This document shows, piece by piece, positions 15,356-26,000 of a stretch of 64,000 bases of DNA (positions are counted from its first letter, which is position 1; each line of letters starts with the position of its first letter). Below the pieces are notes generated by a model. That model had not been told where the DNA came from. It did not search any database and worked only from the letters and a program-made list of their open reading frames with translations. The position numbers and the translations under genes were made by a program. The stretch covers positions 248,001 to 312,000 of the forward strand of contig NZ_FTPO01000002.1 of NCBI RefSeq assembly GCF_900155915.1, written 5' to 3'. This stretch comes from Microbacterium sp. RU33B (GTDB lineage: Bacteria; Actinomycetota; Actinomycetes; Actinomycetales; Microbacteriaceae).

Positions 15356-17769
15356 CGATCCTCCTGCGGGGCCGCGCCGTCGGGCTGCGTCGGCGATGCG
15401 GGGTCAGCGGAAGGGTGCTCGGTCGGCGCGGACAGGGCTCCGACCGGGGCCGCACCGGCGGGCGCCGGGCGGACGGCGCGCGGAGGTCGCGCGAAGCGGG
15501 TGCCCGCGAGCAGGGAGCGCAGGCTCAGGCGGGCGCGGATGCGCTGCCAGAACGTGCGCTTGGCCCCCATCCCGCCGACCAGCTCGTCGACCTGCCGCCA
15601 GAACTCGTCGATGTCGGCGTCGGTGGGCTCGGTCGGCCCGAACACCTCGACGTCGGCGCGGCGGGCGAGCGTCGCGACGCGCGGCTCGGCGAAGGCCGCC
15701 TCGACGATCGCGGCGTCCTGGCCGCGCGTCGCCCCGGTGCGCACCGGGGTGCCGTAGTCGGTCGCGCGGTCGACGAGCTCGTCCCACCCGCCGCTGATGC
15801 GGTCGGCGGCGCGCTCGGCCCGGCGGCGCGAGCGGCGGCGCGCGGCCTTGATCGCCCCGATCACGAGGAACGGCAGCGCGAGCAGGAACAGCACCCCCAG
15901 CACCCCGGCGGAGATGAGCAGGATCATGACGAGCGGCCCGGCGTCGGCCGGCTTCTCATCCTCCGACTCGCGGTCGTCCGGGATCGTGGGCGGGAGGTCG
16001 ACGGGCTCCTGCTCGGGCGGCGGCGGCTGAAGCACCTGCGGCTTCGGGTCGGCGCGGGGCTTGGTGGTCTGGTCGTTGGGGAGCTTGTCCTCGGGCGGCG
16101 CCGGGTCGACGGTCACCCAGCCGGCGCCGTCGAAGGCCACCTCGACCCACGCGTGCAGATTGTCGCCCCGGGCCTCGAACACCGGGAGCCCGGCTTCGTC
16201 CTCGCTGGGGTAGAAGCCCATGACGACGCGGGCGGGGATGCCGAGCTCACGGGCGAGCAGCGCCATCGCGGTCGCGTACTGCTCGTCGTCGCCGACCATC
16301 TGCTGGGAGTCGAGCAGCGACGTGATGCGCTCGGCACCGTGGCCGGCCCGCGAGAGGGGCTGCCCCTCGAGGCCGTGGCTGAAATAGCCGCCGTCGGCGA
16401 GCATCGACTGCAGCGCGCGCACCTGCTCGATCGGCGTGGTCGCCTCGGCGACGGCTGCGGATGCCGTGTCGGCGAACGACTGCGGAACACCGACCTGCTT
16501 CGGCATCCGGAGCGGGGCGAACTCCGTCGACGCGAGTGCTTCGTCGGACGGCTCGGACGGCAGCACGGTCTCGAGCGTGTACGCGTCGCCCTCCTGCAGG
16601 CGCAGCGTGACCACGCCCGTTCCCGTGCTCTCGTTGTAGTGCGCGGAGCGACGGAGATCATCGGCGCGGTCGCCGTCGAAGGTCACGGAGCGCACGGCCC
16701 CGGCATCCGGCATCCACACGCCCTGCAGCGCGCCGATCTCGACGCGCAGGGTGACCGGCGTGCCCTCGGCCTCGGCCGACATGTTGCCGCGCACCGGCGT
16801 GAAGGCGCTCGACGAGCCCGCGCCCTCGTCGGAGACGTTGTAGACCATTCCGCTGTAGGCATCCATCGTCGCGAGGCGGACACGCCCTCCTTCGGGCAGA
16901 CCCGTAACGGTGAAGAGCGCCTCGCCGTCGTCGTCGCGGACATAGCCGCGGAAGCTCTGCAGCGGGCTCGGGTACTCGCGCACGTCGAACGGCGGGATGA
17001 CCACGTCGCGCAGCACGTAGCGCGTCGTCGGCGGCTGGGCGGCGGCTCCCACGGCGACGCCCGCGACCGCGGCCACCGCGAGGATGGCACCGCCCATGAC
17101 GACCCGCCGGGCGGTGCGCGCAGGAGTCGCTCCCGCGCCGTCGCCGAGAGAGACGGCCGTACGGGCCGGCTCCCATGCGCGGCGGACCGCGAGCCAGACC
17201 ACCGCGACGAGGGCGAACGACACGCCCTGCACGACCGGGACGATCGGCTGCGACGTGCCGAGCGCGATCTCGGCGCCGAGGAAGAGGGCGGCCGCGCCCA
17301 CGGCCCACCACGCCCGGCGGAGGCGCAGCGCGAGGCTCGCGGTGACGACGGCCGCGACGAGCGTGAGCAGGAACGGCACGAGGAGATGCCCGTCGGAGGC
17401 CGCGACGGGGGCGACGGTCGTCAGCAGCTGCTTCCACGATGTGACGACGCCGAGGGCGAGCTGACGCAGGGTCTCGATCGTCGGGATGACGCCCGCGAGC
17501 GCGGTGTGCGGCAGCGCGAGCGCGCCGCCGAACAGGAAGTAGGCGGCGATCGTCGCGGCGGCCAGCAGCAGGACGCCCCAGCGGAGACGGGCGCCGAGCC
17601 ACGCGATCGCGAAGCCGAGCACGAGTGCTCCGCCCGCGGCGATGAGGTACTGCGGGCCGTCGAACGTCGGCCAGAAGCCGAGGATCGGCACGGCGAGCAG
17701 GAGCAGCGCGGCGCCGAGGTCGAGCACCTGGCGGCGCAGCGGGAGCGCGGGCGCGGCCGGAGTCGTCAT
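15352..17769 (-). CDS. TgpA-like membrane protein with transglutaminase fold, catalytic Cys replaced
   Basis: Membrane protein of the TgpA/DUF3488 type, 805 residues. About six N-terminal helices (residues 1-210) precede an extracytoplasmic region, a transglutaminase-like domain (about 440-560), a further helix (about 605-635) and a charged cytoplasmic tail. In the domain, LGIPARVVMGFYP, NLHAWVEV and GWVTVDPAPPE are intact, but the Cys position reads VGDDEQYATAMA: Asp495 stands where Cys is expected. It is therefore probably a non-catalytic or altered enzyme. ATG at 17769 overlaps the DUF58 stop; the longer open frame upstream is the shadow of DUF58. Confidence 0.9.
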   Translation of the reverse strand: MTTPAAPALPLRRQVLDLGAALLLLAVPILGFWPTFDGPQYLIAAGGALVLGFAIAWLGARLRWGVLLLAAATIAAYFLFGGALALPHTALAGVIPTIETLRQLALGVVTSWKQLLTTVAPVAASDGHLLVPFLLTLVAAVVTASLALRLRRAWWAVGAAALFLGAEIALGTSQPIVPVVQGVSFALVAVVWLAVRRAWEPARTAVSLGDGAGATPARTARRVVMGGAILAVAAVAGVAVGAAAQPPTTRYVLRDVVIPPFDVREYPSPLQSFRGYVRDDDGEALFTVTGLPEGGRVRLATMDAYSGMVYNVSDEGAGSSSAFTPVRGNMSAEAEGTPVTLRVEIGALQGVWMPDAGAVRSVTFDGDRADDLRRSAHYNESTGTGVVTLRLQEGDAYTLETVLPSEPSDEALASTEFAPLRMPKQVGVPQSFADTASAAVAEATTPIEQVRALQSMLADGGYFSHGLEGQPLSRAGHGAERITSLLDSQQMVGDDEQYATAMALLARELGIPARVVMGFYPSEDEAGLPVFEARGDNLHAWVEVAFDGAGWVTVDPAPPEDKLPNDQTTKPRADPKPQVLQPPPPEQEPVDLPPTIPDDRESEDEKPADAGPLVMILLISAGVLGVLFLLALPFLVIGAIKAARRRSRRRAERAADRISGGWDELVDRATDYGTPVRTGATRGQDAAIVEAAFAEPRVATLARRADVEVFGPTEPTDADIDEFWRQVDELVGGMGAKRTFWQRIRARLSLRSLLAGTRFARPPRAVRPAPAGAAPVGALSAPTEHPSADPASPTQPDGAAPQEDR

Positions 17770-19013
17770 GACAGGACCTTCCGGGCGGCGGCGGGGAACT
17801 GCTCGAGCGCGCCGAGCGTGAGCACGTCGGCCTCGCCGATCCGGCGGAGCGTCGGCGCCTCGCCGGTGCCTGCGACGACGGCGAGCGTGCGGGCGCCGTA
17901 CGGCAGACGCGCGCAGGCTTCGCGCAGGGCCGCGGCATCCACGACGCTCCCCGTCACCAGCACGACGACGCTCGCCGTCGGAAGCGTCGCGGCGACGATG
18001 CCGGAGAGCTCGGCCACGCCGCCGTCGCGCGGGCGGGTCGCCTCGAGGGCGGCGAGCGAGTCGAGGAACTGCTTGCCGCTGGATGCCGGCAGCTCCCGCG
18101 CCTGCACCCGCACCTCGACGCGCTGCGAGTCGCGGAGGGCGCGCAGGCCGAGCGATCCCGCGGCGGAGACGGCGAGCTCGAACTCGTCGTCGGAGGCGTA
18201 CTCGGCCCGATTGGTGCTGAGGGCGATGACGAAGTGCGACCGGCGGGTCTCTTCGTACTGCCGCACCATCACGGTGCCCGTGTGGGCGGTCGACTTCCAG
18301 TGCACGTGGCGCAGGTCGTCGCCCGGAGCGTACTCCCGCAGCGCGTGGAACGACACGTCGTCGCGCGACAGATCGGTGGCCGGGAGGCCCTCGAGGTCGC
18401 GGAGGAAGCCGAGCGACTGCCCGTCGAACGCCACGGTGCGCGGATGCACGAACAGGTCGACAGGCTCGTCGCGGCGATGCACGCGCTCGAACAGGCCGAG
18501 CGGATCGCCGCGCACGACGCTGACCGGACCGACCGCCAGCACGCCGCGGCGGGTGGTCGGGATCGCGAAGAGCTCCTCCGCCTTCTCGCCGGGGGCGAGG
18601 CGTCCGACCTCGAACTCGCCGCGGCCGGAGCCCACCGGCAGCACGACACGGGAGGGGAGGAGGGCGCGGCGGCCGGTGTTCGACAGCGTCAGCGCGCCGA
18701 CGGCACGCTCGCCCACCACCACGCGGGTGCGCGTGAGGTCGAGGCCGACGTCGTAGGTCGTGCGACCGATCAGGAAGAGGAGGCAGAGCGCCAGCACGAC
18801 CGTCAGCACGACCGCGGCGACGATGAGCTCCCACCAGCCCAGCTGCCCTCCGGCGATCCACAGCACGGCAGCAGTGACGAGGAGCGCCCACGCGATCGGC
18901 CGCACGACCGACAGCACGCGAGCGGCCGACGACGTCGCCGCGCGGGCGATGCGTTCTGCGCGTTCGCGTCCGTCGCGCGCGGCGACCGTGCTGGTGAGCG
19001 TCTCCCCCGACAT
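17766..19013 (-). CDS. DUF58 domain membrane protein
   Basis: Standard partner of MoxR ATPases. Two N-terminal hydrophobic segments (about residues 32-80) are followed by a beta-rich region and the DUF58 core DDLRHVHWKSTAHTGTVMVR near residue 238, then a VWA-like C-terminal part. ATG at 19013 shares its A with the MoxR stop (TGATG), which fixes the start; the family-like sequence begins there. With MoxR it likely forms a chaperone-like complex acting on a membrane or wall-associated client, plausibly the giant Ig/Fn3 protein upstream (inference). Confidence 0.9.
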   Translation of the reverse strand: MSGETLTSTVAARDGRERAERIARAATSSAARVLSVVRPIAWALLVTAAVLWIAGGQLGWWELIVAAVVLTVVLALCLLFLIGRTTYDVGLDLTRTRVVVGERAVGALTLSNTGRRALLPSRVVLPVGSGRGEFEVGRLAPGEKAEELFAIPTTRRGVLAVGPVSVVRGDPLGLFERVHRRDEPVDLFVHPRTVAFDGQSLGFLRDLEGLPATDLSRDDVSFHALREYAPGDDLRHVHWKSTAHTGTVMVRQYEETRRSHFVIALSTNRAEYASDDEFELAVSAAGSLGLRALRDSQRVEVRVQARELPASSGKQFLDSLAALEATRPRDGGVAELSGIVAATLPTASVVVLVTGSVVDAAALREACARLPYGARTLAVVAGTGEAPTLRRIGEADVLTLGALEQFPAAARKVLS

Positions 19014-19984
19014 CAGGCCACGGACCTCGCCTGCGGCGCGGCGACCTGCTCGAGGGAGCGCGCGATGATCGTCTCGGCGGTGGTTCCGGAGAACTCCGCC
19101 TCCGGGTCGAGCACGAGGCGGTGCGTCCACGCCGGAGCGGCGAGCTCGCGGATGTCGTCGGGGGTGAGGAAGTGCCGGCCCTGGGCCGCAGCCCAGACCT
19201 TCGCGAGACGGATCATCGCGAGCGAGCCGCGCACCGAGACGCCCAGGCGGGTCGAGGGGTCGTCGCGCGTCGCGCGCGCGAGCTCGGCGGTGTAGCGGAG
19301 GACGGCCGGGTCGGCGTGGACGGATGCGGCGAGGTCGGCCATGTCGGCGACCGCCCCGGTGGTGATGACCGGCTGCAGGAGCGAGGACGGGTTGCGCTCC
19401 GCGGATCCCGCCAGGATGCGCTCCTCGACGGCGAGCTCGGGGTAGCCGATCGAGGTCTTGATGAGGAAGCGGTCGAGCTGCGCCTCGGGCAGCTTGTACG
19501 TTCCAGCCTGCTCGATCGGGTTCTGCGTCGCGATGACGAGGAACGGCCGGCCCACGTCGTGCGTGATGCCGTCGACCGTGATGCGCGACTCCTCCATGAC
19601 CTCCAGGAGTGCGGACTGCGTCTTGGGCGAGGCGCGGTTGATCTCGTCGGCGAGCACGATGGCCGCGAACACGGGCCCCTTGTGGAACTCGAACCTGTGC
19701 TGCCCCTGGTCGTAGATCGTGACGCCGGTGACGTCGGAGGGGAGCAGGTCGGGCGTGAACTGGATGCGGCTGCTCGTGCCCTGCACCGTGGCGGCGAGCG
19801 CCTTCGCGAGGCTCGTCTTGCCGGTTCCCGGCGCATCCTCCAGCAGCACGTGCCCTTCGGCGAGCATCGCCGACAGCACGAGGGCCACGACCTCGCGCTT
19901 GCCCATGAGGGCGCGGTCGACGTTGTCGACGAGGCGGGCGAAGGTGCTCTGGAACCAGGCCGCCTGTTCGGGGGTCATCGTCAT
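19013..19984 (-). CDS. MoxR-family AAA+ ATPase
   Basis: Cytoplasmic AAA+ ATPase, 323 residues, a normal MoxR length. Walker A is EDAPGTGKTSLAKALA (about 53-68), Walker B is LADEINRASPKTQSALLEVM (about 112-131), and sensor 1 is VIATQNPIEQAGTYKLPEA. MoxR proteins work with DUF58/VWA partners in maturation of complexes or stress responses. First of the tightly overlapping seven-gene block, 54 bases after the giant protein gene. A second Met at 19978 is an alternative start. Confidence 0.94.
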   Translation of the reverse strand: MTMTPEQAAWFQSTFARLVDNVDRALMGKREVVALVLSAMLAEGHVLLEDAPGTGKTSLAKALAATVQGTSSRIQFTPDLLPSDVTGVTIYDQGQHRFEFHKGPVFAAIVLADEINRASPKTQSALLEVMEESRITVDGITHDVGRPFLVIATQNPIEQAGTYKLPEAQLDRFLIKTSIGYPELAVEERILAGSAERNPSSLLQPVITTGAVADMADLAASVHADPAVLRYTAELARATRDDPSTRLGVSVRGSLAMIRLAKVWAAAQGRHFLTPDDIRELAAPAWTHRLVLDPEAEFSGTTAETIIARSLEQVAAPQARSVA

Positions 19985-20038
19985 CGGTCGTTCTCTTCTC
20001 TCATCGTTCGAGTCGTCGTACAGGCGACGCCGGGAGGG

Positions 20039-23000
20039 TCAGCACGTGGGCATGCCGGACATGTCGCCCGAGGTGCCTGCACGGCTCATCCAGTGACCGC
20101 CGCGGTCCGGCATCCGGAACCACACGGTGTCGCTCTCGACGTTCCAGTTGTTGATGTAGCAGTCCACGCGCTGGGGCCCGTCGCTCGCGCGCAGCCAGTA
20201 CGACGAGCACGACGGTCCGTTCGCGTTGTAGCGGCTGTAGCTGAAGTCGGGCTGGATGCACGTCGCGTACGTCGGCGCGGTGATGTACCACTGTCGCGGC
20301 GGCGGCGGCGAGTCCGTCTTGGCGCTCACCGTGTTGCTCTCGGCCGCCTGCGCCGGGTTGGCGTTGTCGGTCACGCGCGCCCTGATCGAGTACGTCTGGT
20401 CGTAGCCGTTGCCGTGGGTCTGGCTGCCGCTGGCACCCACCGCCTGCCAGCCGCCGCCGTTGATGCTGATGTACATCTGCTGCGTGCGGCCGTTCCCCGC
20501 GGGCGCCGCCCAGTTCAGCCGGACGGACGTGCCGAGGTTCGTCGCGCTCACGCTCGGGGCGCCGAGCACGCCGTACGGAACCGCGGCGCCCGACGGGGCG
20601 GACTCCGCGCCGTAGTACGTCACGCCGTCGAGCGTCGTGACCGCGCGGAGGCGCACCGTGTAGCTCGTGCCGTTGGACAGTCCCGTGATCCGGTTGCCGT
20701 TGAGCGCGGCCCAGCCGCCGCCGACGTTGTACTCGTACCGCATCTCGCCGGTGTTCGCGCCGTTGGCGGCGCCCGGGGTGTACGAGACGACCATGGCGCT
20801 GTCGGGCGCGGGGGTCGACGCGGTGACGCCCGTCGGGGCACCCGGCGCCGTGAACGCGCGGCGCGGAGCGGAGGCCGCGCTGTCGGCACCCCATCCGGCC
20901 TTGTTGTGGGCGGCGACGGTGAACGTGTAGTCGGTGGTCGACGCGTCGATCGACACGGCCTGCGTCGTCTGGCTGCCGGCGATCCCGGTGATCGTGGAGA
21001 CGACCGAACCGCCGCGGATGATGTTGAGGCGGTACTCGTCGATCGGGTCGCCGTTGTTGGCCGGCGGGCTCCAGGCGACCTGCATCTGGGCGCGCGGCGG
21101 CACGGGCTCCAGGCGCGTGGTGGTCGGCGCGCCGGCGGCGGAGGGGGGAGCAGCCGGGACCATCGGGGCGGAGTACCCGCTCCAGGTCGACGGCTCGGGC
21201 GCCCGGTTGTGCGCGCGCACCCGCACCTGGTAGTTCACGCCGTTCTCGAGACCCTCCCACCGGGTGGTGTTGCCGGTGACGTTGGTCTTCTGAGCGATGC
21301 CCGACGGCGGTGCCGGCGAGATCTCGAGGGTGAACGACTCGACCGGCGAGCCCGGCGTCGTCGGCGTCTGCCACGCGACGTCCAGGCTCCGGTCGCCGAA
21401 GGCGAGGGTGGGCGGGTTCGGGGTGTCGGGTCGGGCGTCGGGACGCGCCGTCTCGGATGCCGCGGACGGCTCGCTCGTGCCCACGGCGTTGGTCGCCGTC
21501 ACGACGAAGTTGTACTCGACGTTGTTCGTGAGTCCCGTCAGAGTGCAGGTCGTGGCGGGGCACTCCCGCGTGTAGGCGTTGCCCGCGACCGAGGTCACGG
21601 TGTAGCCGGTGATGACGGCGCCGTTGTTCGGCGGCGGGCTCCACGCCAGCACGACGGTCTTGTCCTGCACGCTCGACACCGTCGGCGTGCCGGGGGCGTC
21701 GGGGCGGCCCTGCACCGTGAGCCGGATGCGGCCCTCGACCTCGCGGTCGGGATCCTTCGTGGCATCCGCGACGCGATAGCGCACGACCATCGTGCCGAAG
21801 AAGTCGTCGTCGGGTACGACCTCGACGCGGTCGCCGGCGACGCGGGCGGTCCCGACACCGGTCTCCACGGATGCCGACATGAGCGCGAGCGGAGTGTCGG
21901 GGAACGGGTTGAAGTCGTTCGCGAGCACGGAGACCGGCGTCATGCGGCCCTGGAACGCCTCGGCGACCGTGTCGTCGTTGGCGGTCGCGAGCGGACGCGT
22001 GGACGCCGTGACCCGCACGGTGACGCTTCCGCGGATCGGCTCGGTCTCGCCGTCGGAGATCTCCACGGTCAGCACCGTGGTCGAGCCCTTAGCCGTCGCA
22101 GCCTCGGTCGACACCCGCAGGCTCGCACCGTCGATCGCGGCGGAGTAGCCGCCGGGCGCCGAGCCGACGAGTCGGTACGACATGCCGGCGAGGTCGTCGG
22201 GATCGGGATCGGTCGTCAGGGCGCGCAGGTCGAGAGACGTCGCGTCCTCGCCGGGTGCGACATCCATCTGCCCGTCGACGAACGACGGCTGCTGGTTCTC
22301 GGGCGGCAGCACCGTGATCGGGATCGACAGCGTGGCCTTGCGACCCTTCGGGTCGTCGGGGCTCGTGCCGTCGGTGACCTCGAACGTGATCGCGTCCTGG
22401 CCGAAGTACCGGTCGGCCGACGTGTAGACGAGCGTCTTCTCGTCCTTCACGAGCGATGCGCCATTGGCGTGCACCGCCGACACGCGCTCGGCCTCGGTGA
22501 TGACGACCTGCTTGCCGCCCGCGGCCTGCACGTGATCGGCCAGAGGGATCTCGATCGTCTCGCCGCTGCGCACTTCGACGCCGTCGGTCTTCGCGACGGG
22601 CGGCACCGAGCCGAGCGCCGGGACGAAGATGAACGCGGATGCCGCGAGGCCGTCCTGGTCGGTGATCGTGTAGGTCAGCAGCTGATCGGTCTCGCCCGGG
22701 GTGACGCGGATGCGGTTGTTCGCGAGCACGCGGGCGGCGTCGCCCTGCACCGTGAGTTCGAGCGCCTCGCGCGTGCCGTCGGGGTCTTCGTCGTTGGCCA
22801 GCACCTCGACGTCGACCGTGTCGTCTTCGGTCAGGTCCTGCGCGAGGACGCGGTCATCGCGCGCGATCGGGCGCTGCAGCGGCACGTCTTCGGCGACCGT
22901 GATCTGCAGCACCGCCATCGCCTCGGCGCCGCGCGCGTCGCGGATCGTGTACTGCAGCGACGTCTCGACCGGGCGGTCGGGCGAGGTGACCACGACGCGA

Positions 23001-26000
23001 TCCCCGCCCTGCACGACGGCCGTCAAGCCGTCGACGTCGGGGAGCACCAGCCCGTCGGCGACGAGGCCGAAGCGGTCGCCGTCGGGGTCGGAGTCGTTCG
23101 CGGTCACCGGCACGGCCACGGTGCGACCCGGGCGCATGATGACGGCGTCCTTCACGGCGTAGGGCGCCTGATTGACGCCTTCTGCCGGTGCGATGCCGAT
23201 GCGGATGGGCGCGGTCGCCTCCTTGCCGAGGCGGTCGCGCACGCGATAGGTGAACGCGTCGACACCCGTCGAGCCCTCGAACGCCTCGTACAGGAGGTAG
23301 TCGGCGCCCGTCTCGACGATGCGGCCCTTCGTCGGCGCCCTGTCGACGCCGACGAGCTGCACGGAGTCGCCCTCGGGGTCGATGCCGTCCAGCGGCACCG
23401 CGATGCGCACGCGCGATCCGCTCAGCACCCGCGAGGTGAGGTCGCGCGGGCGCGGCGCGGCGTTCGTCTCGACGTTGACCGGCAGCACCTGGATCGTGAT
23501 GTATCCGGCATCCTTCTGCCCCGTGCTGTCGACGACCTCGTACGTGGCGTAGACCGTCCCGGGCTCATCGCTCGCCTTGAAGCGGACCGTGTCCTGCGAC
23601 ACGAAGATCTCGCCGTCGGCCGCATCGGGCAGGGGCGCCACCAGTGCCGGGGCGACGTGGATCTTGTCGCCGTTGGGGTGGTAGTCGTTCTCGAGCACGG
23701 GGATCGTCACGACGTCGCCGGCGCGGACGACCGCGGTGTCGTCGTTGGCCACCGGCGGCCGCAGCTGCGCGGGCGCCGGGACGGGGATGATGACGACCTC
23801 GCCCTCGGCGGTCTTCGACCCGTTCGAGATCCGGTACGTGATGCGCACCTGCTCCGCGAGCGCCGTCTGATCGGCGATGCGCAGGGTCTCGTGGTTGAGC
23901 ACGGCGACGGCGACGCCCGTGCCGGGCTCGACCGTCACCGACTGCACGACCAGGATGCCGCCCGCGGGATCGGTGTCGTTGCTGAGCACGTTGACGAGCA
24001 CTTCGCCGCCGCTGGGCAGCAGAGCGACGTCGCGCACCGCGATCGGCGGAAGGTCGTCCCCCGGTCCGTCGATGACGTCGACGCGCACGAGTCCGGGCAC
24101 GGCGTTGGCGCCCGCCGAGACGAGGTACTGCACGTAGTAGACCTTGGCGACCTCGGCGCTGAACGTGAAGGTCTTGTTCGCGAAGTCCGGCACGATCGTG
24201 GCGCCGGGGGTCTCATCGACGCGGGCGAGGCGCAGCTGCTCACGCCCCGAGCTCGTGTCGTTCACCAGGGGCGAGATCGTGATCGTCTGCCCCGTGCGCA
24301 CGACGACGTGGTCGGCGTTGGTGACGGGAACCGTCGACCCGACCGGACGCACGTCGAAGCGCACGACGCCTGCAGCCTCGTCGGTGCCGTCCGACACGAC
24401 GATCGCGGCCTCCTTGCGACCCTGCGTGCCGCCGAACGCGCGGTAGGTGATGCGGCCGTCGGACGTGAAGTCGGCCTCGTCGCCGTCCGTCGCGACGACG
24501 GACTTCAAGAAGACGTCGTCGCCGTCGGGGTCGATCCAGTCGGGCAGCACGTTGTAGGTGACGGATGCCCCCGACTCGACCGTCACGGTCGTCGTGCGCT
24601 TCTGCGTCGGTGCGGAGTTCATCTCGAACCCATGCACGTTCAGGGTGACGGTGGCCGTCGCCCGGCCCTGGCGGCCGTCATCCACCTCGTACGAGAACGT
24701 CGTCGAGCCCTCGGCATCCGCCGGCACCGCGATCTGCAGGGCCGCGCCGTTGTTGACGGGCTGCACCGTGCCGAAGCCCGGGCCGCCGCCGGAGGCGGAT
24801 GCCGTCAGCACGTCGCCGTCGGCGTCGCTGTCGTTGTCGAGCACGGGCAGCGACGTGGTGCGACCGGGGCGCACGCCGAACTCGTCGGGATTGGCGATCG
24901 GCGGCGTGTTGATGTCGCTGCGCTCGGGGAGCGTCGTCTCGACGGACTCCTCCGTGGTCTGCTCGTCTTCTTCGGTCTCGCCCTCGGGCGGCGTGACGTC
25001 CTGCCAGTTGTCGACGCGCTGCATGCTCTCGCTGGCCATCCACGCGGCGCCGCCGATGATGTCGTTGAGCACGACGACGTCGCGGTTGACGCGGAAGCGG
25101 AGCACGGACTCGGCGGCCGCGCCGTCGACGGCGCCCTTCAGATCGGATGCCTCGCCGACGCAGTCGCGGGCGAACGTCGCCGAGCCCGACCAGGCCGCGT
25201 ACGCGCAGCCCTTGAGCCACACGGGCGCGGCGGGGACGCCGTCGGCGTCGGCGTCGGTGATCGAGGGGTCGGAGCCGTCGAACGGCACCCGCACGAGGGA
25301 CGATGCCGTCGCGAGCGTCACCGCGTCGGCGGCCTCCGACGGCTGCTGCAGCACGGCGCTGTCGCCTTCGGCGATCTCGAACGTGCGGCCCTCCGACGTG
25401 TAGAGGGCACCCGAGGCGCCGTCGAGCACGACCGCGACGGAGCCGACCGCCGTGATCGAGACGTCGCGGAGCTCCTCCGCGTCGATGTCGCGCGACGACA
25501 CGTCGCCGGGCGAACCCTCGGCGTCGACGGGGATCGTGAGCATCGTCGCGTCCGCGCCGGACACCGCGAAGACGGTGCCGTCGGTGCCGACCGTCACCGC
25601 GGCGCCCTCGCCCAGCGTGGCGACGGGGTCGGTGCCCTGGAACTCGAACGCGTCGATGCCCTCCGACGGCACGACCCAGAGATCGCCCGACGACGGGTTC
25701 ATCACCGCCACCGTCGGTCCGCCGAGGACGACCTCGGCTCCCGCCGGAAGCTGGGCCGAATCGGTCAGGACCACCATCGCGGGGTCGATCGTGGTGACGG
25801 TGGCATCGCCTGAATCGACGACGAGAACGGTCTCACCCGACTGGAGGATGTCGTACTGGTCGCCCGTCGTACGCAGGCCGCCGTCGAGCACCTGCGACTC
25901 GTGGTTGAAGTGTCCGACCAGCATCGCCGAGCTCTTGGTGACCCAAACCCCGCCGTCGTGCAGGTCGACCTCGGTCGTGGGGAAGCCTTCGTAGCCGACG

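Noticed and set aside
18440..18460. GACAGGCTC in the DUF58 gene as another CCCTTCGACAGGCTCAGGG copy
   Set aside because: Only 9-10 bases match and the protein there (DEPVDLFVH) is family-conserved sequence.
15319..18756. 1,145-residue plus-strand open frame opposite the TgpA-like and DUF58 genes
   Set aside because: Antisense shadow; the minus-strand frames carry clear families with overlapping starts and stops.
17770..18891. Long N-terminal extension of the TgpA-like frame
   Set aside because: It runs through the DUF58 gene out of frame and is Arg/Pro-rich; the ATG at 17769 is followed directly by the first membrane helix.
19121..25813. 2,230-residue open frame on the plus strand opposite the giant Ig/Fn3 gene
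   Set aside because: Its Arg/His/Val-rich composition is the shadow of GC-rich codons on the other strand, with no domain or ribosome site.
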